This document shows positions 26,815 through 34,788 of a stretch of DNA of 64,000 nt, piece by piece. Source of the DNA: Microbacterium testaceum (GTDB lineage Bacteria; Actinomycetota; Actinomycetes; Actinomycetales; Microbacteriaceae); contig NZ_BJML01000002.1 in the NCBI RefSeq assembly GCF_006539145.1, positions 62,001 to 126,000 of the forward strand, given 5' to 3'. Below the pieces are notes generated by a model. That model searched no databases. It saw nothing but the letters and a program-made list of their open reading frames with translations, and was not told where the DNA came from. The first letter of the stretch is position 1. Each line of letters begins with the position of its first letter. The position numbers and the translations under genes are program-made.

Positions 26815-27279
26815 TCAGCCCTTGCCTCCCGGAGGGCCGACGGTCAGCAGCACGACGAAGACGACGGCGACCACCGCGACGAGCACGAGCGCGAGCACCC
26901 ATGGTCGACGCAGGAAGGACCGCAGCAACCGGTCGATCGGTCGGCGGTCCCGCGGGTCGCCACTGTCGTCGAGGCGCCACGCGCCGCGCAGACGCCCGGT
27001 GCGGTGGAGCCAGATCTCGGTGGGGATCGTGGCGTAGGGGATCACGGCGCTGACGACCGCGAGGGCGGCAGGACCGACGCCCCAGCGCTGGTTCAGCGCG
27101 ACGAGGATGGCCGTCGCCCCGTAGGCGAGGAACACGAAGCCGTGGATGCCGCCGCCGATCGACACCGCAGCCGGAAGGTCGGCCGCGGCGCGCAGGATCA
27201 GCCCGCCGATGAGAAGCGTCCACGAGACGGCCTCGGCGATCGCGAGCGTGCGAAACAGGGTCAGGGGCGTGCGGAACAC
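26815..27279 (-). CDS. DUF3817-domain membrane protein
   Basis: This 154-residue integral membrane protein has three N-terminal helices and family landmarks (LFRTLAIAEAVSWTLLIGG, IHGFVFLAYG, YATIPTEIWL). A basic cytoplasmic linker and a last helix (VLALVLVAVVAVVFVVLL) follow. The function of DUF3817 is unknown. The GTG at 27279 is preceded by GAGGAG, which decides the start; a longer frame has no support. Confidence 0.87.
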   Translation of the reverse strand: MFRTPLTLFRTLAIAEAVSWTLLIGGLILRAAADLPAAVSIGGGIHGFVFLAYGATAILVALNQRWGVGPAALAVVSAVIPYATIPTEIWLHRTGRLRGAWRLDDSGDPRDRRPIDRLLRSFLRRPWVLALVLVAVVAVVFVVLLTVGPPGGKG

Positions 27280-27361
27280 GTCTCTCCTCGTTCGGGTCGG
27301 GGCTTCCCACCCTACGCAGAACGCTTCTCCGCGCTCCCGCGCACCGTTCGACATCGAAGCG

Positions 27362-27481
27362 TCACACGATGGGTTGATCGTCCTCGTCCAGCGACGGATC
27401 CGACCTCGCCCCCTCCGCCGCCGTCGACGTGTCGGGCTCGGGGCCCGGCTCGATCGGGGTTTTCTCGCGTTCGGCATCCAT
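27362..27481 (-). CDS. Small acidic protein (39 residues), tentative
   Basis: An ATG frame of 39 codons gives MDAEREKTPIEPGPEPD, continuing acidic and Pro/Ser-rich to DEDDQPIV. It fills most of a 320-bp gap between divergent genes. Only a weak GGGGTGG ribosome site precedes it. It would be a disordered small protein; absence of translation is equally possible. Confidence 0.4.
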   Translation of the reverse strand: MDAEREKTPIEPGPEPDTSTAAEGARSDPSLDEDDQPIV

Positions 27482-27589
27482 CGCACCACCCCATCAGATC
27501 GCGGGAGGGATGCCACACCCTTGACGCCGCGGCATGCGCGCCTGTCCCGGCTCCCCCGCGGGACGCCCGGCGCCCGTGATCTCGACGCG

Positions 27590-27595
27590 TAGGCT
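27590..27595 (+). promoter_or_regulatory. -10 hexamer of the FUSC gene
   Basis: TAGGCT with six bases (GGAGGG) to the ATG at 27602. Those six bases could also act as a ribosome site if transcription starts earlier. Confidence 0.5.
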
Positions 27596-27601
27596 GGAGG
27601 G

Positions 27602-28627
27602 ATGGCGGAATCCCGGGGGCGCGTGTGGACCGGGGTCATCCGCGTGGGACCGCACCGCGGAGATCACCGTGTGGCACTTCGCGCCGTCCTGAGCATCGGC
27701 GTCCCGCTTCTCGTCCTCTTGGCACTCGGCCGGCTCGACCTCAGCGTCTACGCGAGCTTCGGAGCTTTCGCCGCGCTGTACGGTCGCACCGACCTCCCCC
27801 GCGCGCGCGTGCGCATGCAGGCCGTGGCGGGCACGGTCCTGGTCTCGTGCATGCTCATCGGCACCGCCCTCTCGACCCTCGCCACCCCCGCCATCGCGAG
27901 CGTCGCCGTCGTCGCGATCCTCGCCGCGGTCGTCACCCTCTTCGCCTACCGCACCCAGTGGCATCCGCCCGGCGCGCTCTTCGCCGTCTTCGCCGCGGGA
28001 GCCACCGCGAGCTTCCCCGCGACCGGTGCGACGTTCCTCACCGTGCTCGTCGTCGGCGGCGCGAGCGTGCTGTGGAGCCTGCTCGTGACCTGCGTCTTCG
28101 TCGTCGCGCGGCGCGGCTCCTGGCGGCGCCCGACTCGCACGCGGCCGCCGATCGGCTCGGTCGCGTGGGAGATGACGGCGACCGTCGGCGTCGCCGCTCT
28201 TCTCGCCGGCGTCGCCGGGGCCCTGCTCATCGGGACCCACTGGTACTGGGCGATGGTCGGTGCCGTCGCCGCGGTCGGCGGAGCGCACGTCACCGCGCGC
28301 CTCATCCGCGGCGTGCAGCGACTCGTCGGGACCCTCCTGGGCGTGCTGATCGCCGCGGGGCTGCTCGCCCTCGACCTGCCGCCCTGGATCGTCCTGCTCG
28401 TCGCCGTGGCCCTGCAGGCGGGAGCGGAGCTGTTCGTCGGCCGCAACTACGGCATCGCGATGCTCTTCATCACACCGCTCGCCCTGCTCATGGTGTCGTT
28501 GGCATCTCCCGTGGCGCCTGAGATGCTGCTGCGCGACCGCGTGATCGAGACGGTCATCGGCGTCGCGATCGGAACCCTCGTCGCGATCGTGTCGGCGGGC
28601 CTGCGGCGCCGACCCGCGAGAAGCTGA
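27602..28627 (+). CDS. FUSC-family membrane protein
   Basis: This 341-residue membrane protein has ten or so helices in two sets, matching the fusaric-acid-resistance-like (FUSC) fold. Landmarks are YASFGAFAALYGRTDLPRAR in the first set and HWYWAMVGAVAAVGG plus RGVQRLVGTLLGVLIAAG in the second, the latter being the FUSC_2 signature. The family is linked to efflux of aromatic acids and to unknown envelope roles. The next gene follows after 7 bp and is co-transcribed. Confidence 0.88.
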   Translation: MAESRGRVWTGVIRVGPHRGDHRVALRAVLSIGVPLLVLLALGRLDLSVYASFGAFAALYGRTDLPRARVRMQAVAGTVLVSCMLIGTALSTLATPAIASVAVVAILAAVVTLFAYRTQWHPPGALFAVFAAGATASFPATGATFLTVLVVGGASVLWSLLVTCVFVVARRGSWRRPTRTRPPIGSVAWEMTATVGVAALLAGVAGALLIGTHWYWAMVGAVAAVGGAHVTARLIRGVQRLVGTLLGVLIAAGLLALDLPPWIVLLVAVALQAGAELFVGRNYGIAMLFITPLALLMVSLASPVAPEMLLRDRVIETVIGVAIGTLVAIVSAGLRRRPARS

Positions 28628-28634
28628 GCGAACC

Positions 28635-29120
28635 ATGGACACCGAACGACAGCGCCGCCTCTCCACCGACACCGCCGAACGCATCAGCGCCGGGTGCTAC
28701 GGCGCCCTGGTCTCGGCATCCACGCTCATCGGTCTCGGCGAGGCCGACCTGAGCGACGTGATCCTCGTGGTCGCGCTCACGAACCTCGTCTACTTCGCCA
28801 CGCACGTCTTCGCCTACACGCTCGGCGATACCTCGCCCGGCCGCCCGTCGAAGATCCTCCGACACCACCTGGCGGTGGGCGCGCCGATGGTGTCGGTCAC
28901 CTTCCTCCCCCTGCTCGTGGTCGTGCTGCTCGTCGCTTTCGGCGTGGGCCTCGGCACCGCTCTGCTGTGGGGCGTCGGCGTCGCGGTGGCGTACCTCGTG
29001 GTCGTCGCCACGGCGGGAGCGCGTCTTCGCGGCTCGTCCGCGCCCGTCGTCGCGCTCACGGCGGTGGGCGCCGCCCTGGTGTCGGCGCTGCTCATCGTCG
29101 CCAAGCTCCTCCTCCACTGA
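28635..29120 (+). CDS. Membrane protein of unknown function
   Basis: This 161-residue protein has about four helices (residues about 40-58, 85-108, 112-130, 140-160). The pattern STLIGLGEADLSDVILVVAL and YFATHVFAYTLGD resembles small membrane proteins common in actinobacteria that have no assigned role. It sits seven bases after the FUSC gene and 15 bases before the ribokinase frame, so it bridges the two in one operon. Confidence 0.82.
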   Translation: MDTERQRRLSTDTAERISAGCYGALVSASTLIGLGEADLSDVILVVALTNLVYFATHVFAYTLGDTSPGRPSKILRHHLAVGAPMVSVTFLPLLVVVLLVAFGVGLGTALLWGVGVAVAYLVVVATAGARLRGSSAPVVALTAVGAALVSALLIVAKLLLH

Positions 29121-29135
29121 TCGGAAGGCCCCGCC

Positions 29136-29969
29136 ATCTCCCCCCAGCTCACCGTCGTCGGCGCCATCAACGTCGACCTCACCGCCCGTGTCCACCGCTC
29201 CCCCGGGCCCGGCGAGACCGTCGCCGACGGCGTGCTCGACCGCGGCCCCGGCGGCAAGGGCGCCAACCAGGCGGTGGCCGCTGCCCGCCTCGGCGCCGAC
29301 GTCCGACTCATCGGCGCCGTGGGGGACGACGCGGAGGGTCACGGCATCCGGGAGCGCTTCGCCGCGATCGGAGTCGACGCCTCGGGCGTGCAGACCGCGG
29401 ATGCCGCGACCGGAACCGCCCTCATCGTCGTCGATGCGACGGGCGAGAACTCGATCGTCGTGTGCCCGGGGGCGAACGCCGCGATCGACGCGGACGCGCT
29501 CGGCATCGCGCCCGGATCCCCGGTCCTGCTGCAGTTGGAGGTCTCGGATGCCGTCGTCTCGGCCGCCGCGCGCGCGGCGGGCTTCCTGGCAGTCAACGCC
29601 GCCCCGGCTCGGCCGCTGCCCGCCGAGGTGCTCGACCGGTGCGACCTCGTCATCGTGAACGAGACCGAGTACGCGCAGCTGCCCGAGGTGCACGACGCTC
29701 CCCTGCTTTGCGTGACGCTCGGTGCCGAGGGTGCGCGACTCTACCGGCGCGGCGCGCTCGTGGCCTCGGCCACGGGAGTGCCCACCACCGTCCGCAACAC
29801 CGTCGGCGCGGGCGACGCGTTCTGCGCGGCGCTCGTCGTCGGGCTGCTCCGCGGAGACGCCGAGACCGACGCCCTCGCTCGCGCCTGCGCCGTGGGGTCC
29901 GCCGCCGTCGCCGAGGACGCCTCGCAACCGGCGCTCGACGCCCTCGACACCTACGGAGTCCGCGCATGA
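29136..29969 (+). CDS. Ribokinase (PfkB family), apparent ATC start
   Basis: This sugar kinase of about 277 residues has substrate motif GAINVDLTAR, the G-G motif GPGGKGANQA, and the anion-hole/catalytic motif NTVGAGDAF with base D227. It phosphorylates ribose or a related nucleoside-derived sugar. No ATG, GTG or TTG lies in frame between the previous stop (29118-29120) and the first conserved strand. The frame reads ISPQLTVVGAINVD, with ATC at 29136 and GGAAGG seven bases upstream. The first usable GTG (29232) would delete the substrate motif. So the start is probably ATC, or the base is a sequencing or real mutation of ATG. The stop overlaps the nucleoside hydrolase start, so both act in nucleoside/ribose salvage. 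Confidence 0.85.
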   Translation: MSPQLTVVGAINVDLTARVHRSPGPGETVADGVLDRGPGGKGANQAVAAARLGADVRLIGAVGDDAEGHGIRERFAAIGVDASGVQTADAATGTALIVVDATGENSIVVCPGANAAIDADALGIAPGSPVLLQLEVSDAVVSAAARAAGFLAVNAAPARPLPAEVLDRCDLVIVNETEYAQLPEVHDAPLLCVTLGAEGARLYRRGALVASATGVPTTVRNTVGAGDAFCAALVVGLLRGDAETDALARACAVGSAAVAEDASQPALDALDTYGVRA

Positions 29970-30889
29970 ACCGCCGCCCGATCCTCGTCGACTGCGACAC
30001 CGGCATCGACGACGCCCTCGCCCTCGCCTACCTGCTGGCCGAGCCGTCCGTCGAGATCGTCGGCGTCACGACCGTCTCCGGCAACACGGATGCCGCCCGC
30101 GCCGCCGCCAACACCCTGTCGCTGTTCGAGCTCGCCGGCGAAGACGACATCCCCGTCGCGATCGGCGCGCACGATTTCCGCGCTCGCGCCTACGCGGGCG
30201 GAGCTCCGCACGTGCACGGTGACGACGGGCTCGGCGGTATCGCCCTGTCCGCCGCGGCCCGCGCGCACGACGCCCGCGCGGCGGTCGAGCTGATCGACCA
30301 CGTGGCGTCACGGCATCCGGACCTCACCGTGCTCGCCCTCGGCCCCCTGACAAATCTCGCGGCCTACGCCGAGGCGCCCAGGGTCGCGCGGTTCGACCAC
30401 CTCGTCGTGATGGGCGGTGCGTTCGCCCACTCGGGCAACGTCACCGCGTGGGCCGAGGCCAACATCCACAACGACCCCGAAGCCGCTGCCGTCGTGTTCG
30501 CGCAGGACTGGGACACCACGCTCGTGCCCCTCGACGTCACGATGACGCAGACCCTGGATGCCACCGACCTCGTGCGCCTCGAAGCGATCCCGGGAGCCGT
30601 GCCGCAGGCGTTGGCGCGCATGCTGCCGCACTACCTCGACTTCTACGCCGGAGTCTTTCCCGACCGCCGCTGCGCGCTACACGATCCGCTCGCCGCGATG
30701 GTGGCCGCGGGGGCTCTGCGCGGAGTGAGCGTTGCGGCGGGCCGGGTCGACGTGCGACTCGAACGCGGCGAACGCGGGCGGACGGTGTCGCCGAGCGGGT
30801 CGGAGACGCAGAGATGGGTCCGCGCGATGGAGGGCTCGGCGGCAGAAGTGCTGCTGGAACGGCTCGAAGCGCGGGAGTGGCCGGTCTGA
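29966..30889 (+). CDS. Nucleoside hydrolase
   Basis: This 307-residue inosine-uridine-type N-ribohydrolase has the family's calcium-binding signature VDCDTGIDDALAL (residues about 8-20), GPLTNLA, and the second-half motifs NIHNDPEAA and LHDPLAA. It splits nucleosides into base and ribose. The ribokinase encoded just upstream, with an ATGA overlap, would phosphorylate the ribose released, a coherent salvage pair. The purine or pyrimidine preference cannot be told. Confidence 0.93.
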   Translation: MNRRPILVDCDTGIDDALALAYLLAEPSVEIVGVTTVSGNTDAARAAANTLSLFELAGEDDIPVAIGAHDFRARAYAGGAPHVHGDDGLGGIALSAAARAHDARAAVELIDHVASRHPDLTVLALGPLTNLAAYAEAPRVARFDHLVVMGGAFAHSGNVTAWAEANIHNDPEAAAVVFAQDWDTTLVPLDVTMTQTLDATDLVRLEAIPGAVPQALARMLPHYLDFYAGVFPDRRCALHDPLAAMVAAGALRGVSVAAGRVDVRLERGERGRTVSPSGSETQRWVRAMEGSAAEVLLERLEAREWPV

Positions 30890-30898
30890 GGCTCCTCG

Positions 30899-31066
30899 TC
30901 AGCGGCGGCGGCGGCGCTTCACCCATGCGCCGAGCCGGGACGTGTGGCGGTCGGTGAACTCGTTCGCGAGTCGGAACGCCTCGTCGCCGATGTCCGCACC
31001 GGCGGTGATGGCCTCGATGGCGCGGAGAGCGCGCTGCTCCTGGTCGTCGTGCGCGTCGCGGGCCAT
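30899..31066 (-). CDS. Small basic-tailed protein (55 residues)
   Basis: ATG 31066 opens a 55-codon frame: an acidic helical N-terminal part (MARDAHDDQEQRALRAIEAI) and a C-terminus ending in six basic residues (VKRRRRR). TACTCT lies six bases before the ATG, a leaderless layout seen at real genes here. The Arg tail suggests nucleic-acid binding, but that is inference. It is convergent with the nucleoside hydrolase, with 9 bp between stops. Confidence 0.65.
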   Translation of the reverse strand: MARDAHDDQEQRALRAIEAITAGADIGDEAFRLANEFTDRHTSRLGAWVKRRRRR

Positions 31067-31072
31067 GAATCC

Positions 31073-31078
31073 AGAGTA
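31073..31078 (-). promoter_or_regulatory. -10 hexamer of the 55-residue gene
   Basis: TACTCT, six bases before the ATG. Confidence 0.5.
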
Positions 31079-31234
31079 GGAGCATCGGGAACCGGCCCGG
31101 CGATGCGGCGACCCGGATCGCTCGATTCCCCGTCGACAGCGCTGGGGCGACGACGAGGACCCCGGCATCTGCGCAGCGCTGCCGCGCGGCCGTCCCCGCC
31201 GGGTCGGCACCGCTCTCGCCGACGGACAGGCTGA

Positions 31235-31240
31235 TAGCGT
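31235..31240 (+). promoter_or_regulatory. -10 hexamer of the second histidine kinase gene
   Basis: TAGCGT, six bases before the GTG at 31247. Confidence 0.55.
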
Positions 31241-31246
31241 CGCAGC

Positions 31247-32194
31247 GTGCGCGCCGAAGAAGTGATCGGCGATGCGCTCACCACGGCGCTCACCGCATCG
31301 GACACCCCTCCTCCGCCGTCGACCCTGCTCGCGACCGTCGCGGAGGCGATCGGCGCGCATCGGTGCGAACTGCGGCTCGGGACGAAGGCGTTGAGCTGGA
31401 GCGCCCGCGAGACCGCCCCGGACGACGACGTCGCGACCCTCCGACTCGGAACGGATCCCGACATCATCGCCACGGTCGCACCCGCCGCGGCGATGCCCGG
31501 CGCCGGCGCATGGCAGCCACTCCTTCTGCTTCTGACCCCCTACGCCGCCGAGGACGGGGTGTGGCACGCCCGACGTCGACGCCAGGAAGCGGTGCGCCGA
31601 CGGGACGATGTCCGCTGGCGCGCGTCCGCCGACATGGAACACGAGCGACGGCGCCTCGAGCGCGACCTCCACGACGGCGCTCAGCATCATCTCGTCGCCC
31701 TTCGCATGACGATGGCGATCGCCGAGCATCAGCAGCACGAGCAGGGCGGCGAGGAGCGGCTCGCCAGCCTGCGCGAACAGCTCGACACGGCCGAACGGCT
31801 CTTGCTCACCACCGCGCGAGGCGTCTTGCCGCCGATCCTGGCGCGGGACGGGCTCAGCGGCGCTCTCGTCGAACTCGAGGACGCGAACGTGCAGGTCCGC
31901 ACCGACATCTCGAGACTGCTCCCCGTCGTCGAGTCGGCGCTGTATTTCTTCGCCCTCGAGGCCGTCGGCAACGCCCGCCGCCACGCGCCCGGGGCGCGCA
32001 TCCTCGTCGAGGCGCGACTGGAGGGCGGCCGTGCGTTCGTCCGGGTGAGCGACGACGGACCGGGGTTCACCGCGAGCGGCGAAGCGGGCGGTCTCGCCTC
32101 CCTCGCCCATCGCATCGAGGCGATCGGGGGCGTCCTCGACGTCGACTCGTCCCGCGGCACCGGGACACGCATCTCAGCCAGCGTGCCGTACTGA
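31247..32194 (+). CDS. Cytoplasmic histidine kinase, HisKA_3 type
   Basis: This 315-residue kinase has no membrane segment. The N-terminal 120 residues form an input domain of unknown type. The dimerisation domain has ERRRLERDLHDGAQHH with phosphoacceptor H142, and the HATPase has N-box EAVGNARRH and G-box DDGPGF. It is catalytically complete. The only regulator nearby is the NarL-type protein at 33949-34620, separated by a degenerate kinase-like gene whose end overlaps this one by 21 bp tail-to-tail. It probably phosphorylates that regulator. The start is GTG 31247, leaderless. Confidence 0.88.
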   Translation: MRAEEVIGDALTTALTASDTPPPPSTLLATVAEAIGAHRCELRLGTKALSWSARETAPDDDVATLRLGTDPDIIATVAPAAAMPGAGAWQPLLLLLTPYAAEDGVWHARRRRQEAVRRRDDVRWRASADMEHERRRLERDLHDGAQHHLVALRMTMAIAEHQQHEQGGEERLASLREQLDTAERLLLTTARGVLPPILARDGLSGALVELEDANVQVRTDISRLLPVVESALYFFALEAVGNARRHAPGARILVEARLEGGRAFVRVSDDGPGFTASGEAGGLASLAHRIEAIGGVLDVDSSRGTGTRISASVPY

Positions 32195-33952
32195 CGAAGA
32201 GCTCTCGCGATCGAGCACACCGGCCGCGCTCCGCTGCAGCGCCTCGACAGCCCGCTGTCCGGAACCACCCAGACCCGGTCGAGCCGCCGCGCGCTGCCAC
32301 CGTTCGACGGCGGCGGCAGCCGCCGCGTGCACCTGCTCGTCGTCGGCGTCGGGGAGAAGACCGAGGCGTACCCGCGGATCACCGCCCGCCGCGCCGAGGA
32401 GGAGCGCGGCGTCGGCATCGACGATCGAGTGCGCCGTACCCCGCGCGTACTCGTCGAGCAGCGCGTCCTCGACGAGCTCGAAGGAGTGAGACCGCAGTCT
32501 GTCGATCTCCCAGAGCAGTGGCGTGACCCCTGCCCGCGACGCCGACGCAGAGAGCATGTCGAGCGCTCGGCGCGCCAGGAGCACCGGGGCCCTCGCCGAG
32601 AGCGTCGTGACGGCTTCGGCGGGTGCGACGCCGTCACGGAACACGAGTTGTTCGCTCGATAGAGCGTCGACGAATCCGGAACGCGGCGCGAGGGCGCACA
32701 CCACCGCGTCGATCGAACCCCAGCGGCCCTGACGATCCCGCACCTCGGTGCCGAGCGCCGCATCGGCGGCCTCGTCGCAGAGCACCGTCTGCACGCCCGG
32801 CATGGGCGCCGGCGAGGGCCCCTGGACCACGAGCAGGGTCACGGGGGCGGCCAGCGCGTCACGGCAGGCCTCGAGCTCCCGGTCCGGCAGGCCCGCGGCA
32901 TCCACGAGCGCGGACACGCGGGCGAAGAGGGGACGCGTGGCGATCTGCCGAATCGAGAGGGGCAGCGAGCTCACGTCACCGCGGTCGGGCATCTCGACGA
33001 CGACCTCGACCTCCCCGCCGGCTCGCTCCCGCACCCTGAGCTCGCCGCCGAGCGAGCCGATGCGCTCGATCTCCATCCGCAGCGCCCGTTCGACCGCGTC
33101 GCCGTCCAGTCCGCCGCCGCGCACCGCCGCGACCAGCCCGGACGCACGGTGAAGGGCCAATGTCAGGGGCACTCCTGTACGCGCCATCGCCCGAAGCACG
33201 CCGGCCACGGCGTGATAGAAGCCCGACTCCACGTCCCAGCTCGTCCGCCGCCCCAGATCGCCGACGACGGTGACGGGAGAGACCGACGCCGCGGCGAGTT
33301 CGCGGAGCGTCTCTTCTGCGCCGCACGTGGGCAGCATCGCGGGGAAGACCCCGCGCACCGTGTCGCGGAGCTCGTCGATGAGGCGTTCCGTCAGCGCGTG
33401 CACGGCCGGCCACTCCACGGCTTCCGCGGGCGTCGAGAGCCGGCGGCGGAGTTCGGCGACGTCGGCGACGGTCGTCGTCGTGATGCTGTCCACCAGCCGG
33501 ATGCGCTCCCCCTCGCGGACGCGGGCGGCGCGGACCTCGGCCTGCTCGGCGTCCTGCTCACTCGACAGCGCGTCCTGTCGAGCGCGCTCGAGCTCTCTGA
33601 GGGCACGGTCGGCCCGCACGGTCGCCCCGAGCCACGCACACGACTCCACGAGCAGCCGTCGGCGTCTCGCGACGGCGAGGTCGGGAGGGGGCACGATCTC
33701 CAGGACCCCGACGCCGGGCACGACGTGAGGATCGGCACGCGCGGATTCGGAGCCCTCCTCGTTCTCGGGCCACGAGGCCAGCCGTTGAAGATGCCCGTCC
33801 TCGAGGCGTCGGAGCAGCCGCAGCCGCGGCGTGGGCGCTTCACGATCGGCCAGGCCGAGGGCGAGGTTCTGCAGGAGTGCGAGCAGCAGCGCGTCGCGAG
33901 GAGTCGTGGCGATGACGTCCACGACGCGACGAGGCACGTTCCGCGCCGTCAT
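32174..33952 (-). CDS. Degenerate histidine-kinase-like protein
   Basis: This 592-residue soluble protein has an N-terminal GAF-like region, a coiled-coil (residues about 110-150), and a segment aligning with a HisKA_3 domain in which the usual RDLHDG is replaced by RLVDSIT, so the phosphoacceptor His is missing. The HATPase-like part (about 235-325) has YHAVAGVLRAMAR where the Asn of the N-box should be, and no intact G-box. The last 250 residues (from about 336) are a separate domain with a strand-loop PVTLLVVQGPS that may be a worn P-loop; that is weak. It overlaps the response regulator stop by 4 bases and is co-transcribed. I read it as a pseudokinase that modulates the real kinase or the regulator. 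Confidence 0.75.
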   Translation of the reverse strand: MTARNVPRRVVDVIATTPRDALLLALLQNLALGLADREAPTPRLRLLRRLEDGHLQRLASWPENEEGSESARADPHVVPGVGVLEIVPPPDLAVARRRRLLVESCAWLGATVRADRALRELERARQDALSSEQDAEQAEVRAARVREGERIRLVDSITTTTVADVAELRRRLSTPAEAVEWPAVHALTERLIDELRDTVRGVFPAMLPTCGAEETLRELAAASVSPVTVVGDLGRRTSWDVESGFYHAVAGVLRAMARTGVPLTLALHRASGLVAAVRGGGLDGDAVERALRMEIERIGSLGGELRVRERAGGEVEVVVEMPDRGDVSSLPLSIRQIATRPLFARVSALVDAAGLPDRELEACRDALAAPVTLLVVQGPSPAPMPGVQTVLCDEAADAALGTEVRDRQGRWGSIDAVVCALAPRSGFVDALSSEQLVFRDGVAPAEAVTTLSARAPVLLARRALDMLSASASRAGVTPLLWEIDRLRSHSFELVEDALLDEYARGTAHSIVDADAALLLGAAGGDPRVRLGLLPDADDEQVHAAAAAAVERWQRAAARPGLGGSGQRAVEALQRSAAGVLDRESSSSVRHAG

Positions 33953-34620
33953 CTGCCGGCCCCACCGACTTTCTGCGCCTGCAGATAGCTCAGCACGGCG
34001 AGCACCCGACGATGATGCATCGTGGCGTCACCGGGGATCTCGAGCTTCACGAACAGCGACGCGACGTGCTTCTCGACCGCTTTCACCGAGACGAACAGCT
34101 GCTCCGCAATGGACCGGTTCGCTCGCCCCTCCGCCATCAGTCGGAGCACGTCCAGTTCGCGCTCCCCCAGGCCCGCCATCGCGCCGTCACGATGTTCCCC
34201 GATCTCGATGAGTCGGCTCGCGAGGACGGGCTCGATGACGATCTCGCGCGCGTGGATGCGCTGCAACGTGTCGTTGAGCATCTGCACACCGGCGATGCGC
34301 TCCTTGAGACGGTATCCGATGGCCTCCGTGCCGATCTCGAGCATCGCGCGCAGGAAGTGCGACTCGGCGTAGTGCGACAGCATCAGCAGACCGATGTCGG
34401 GAAACTGCGCCCGGATCCTTCGGGCGGTCACCAACCCGCCCTCTTCGCCGGGCGGCATCCGGATGTCGAGGATGGCGATGTCCACCTGCTCCGCATCGAG
34501 CGTGGCGAGAAGCTCATCGCCGCCGTCGTGCGCGGCGACGACGTCGTGACCCGCCGCGGCGAGCAGCATGACCAGCCCCTCACGGAACAACGTGCCGTCG
34601 TCGGCGATCGCCACCCGCAT
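33949..34620 (-). CDS. NarL/FixJ-type response regulator
   Basis: This 223-residue regulator has a receiver domain with an acidic pair in IADDGTLFREG, phosphoacceptor D52 in AILDIRMPP, and conserved Lys in YRLKER. The C-terminal LuxR-type HTH (LGERELDVLRLMAEGRANRSIA) precedes QLFVSVKAVEKHVASLF. It is first in an operon with the pseudokinase and divergent from the Hsp70-like gene, which is a candidate target. AGGAAACGGGG precedes the ATG. Confidence 0.93.
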   Translation of the reverse strand: MRVAIADDGTLFREGLVMLLAAAGHDVVAAHDGGDELLATLDAEQVDIAILDIRMPPGEEGGLVTARRIRAQFPDIGLLMLSHYAESHFLRAMLEIGTEAIGYRLKERIAGVQMLNDTLQRIHAREIVIEPVLASRLIEIGEHRDGAMAGLGERELDVLRLMAEGRANRSIAEQLFVSVKAVEKHVASLFVKLEIPGDATMHHRRVLAVLSYLQAQKVGGAGR

Positions 34621-34667
34621 CGAAGCCCCGTTTCCTGCGTCGCGCGGCGTTCGACCCGCGCGCCCTT

Positions 34668-34673
34668 ATGCTA
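34668..34673 (-). promoter_or_regulatory. -10 hexamer of the response regulator operon
   Basis: TAGCAT in a locally AT-richer patch, about 47 bp before the regulator ATG, leaving room for a leader with the AGGAAACGGGG ribosome site. Confidence 0.45.
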
Positions 34674-34720
34674 TCGCGGCCCCCGGCGACAGACCCCGCG
34701 GAGCCGGGGAGGACCCGTTC

Positions 34721-34738
34721 ACACTATTCATCTAGTGT
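34721..34738. promoter_or_regulatory. Inverted repeat before the Hsp70-like gene
   Basis: ACACTA-N6-TAGTGT is a perfect 6-bp palindrome in the AT-richest stretch of the 168-bp gap between divergent genes, about 50 bp before the Hsp70-like ATG. It is a candidate operator, perhaps for the divergent NarL-type regulator. Confidence 0.5.
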
Positions 34739-34788
34739 CTGCTTCGTATCCGGGTTCGAGAGGGAGCTCGGACACCGGAAGGAGCCCC

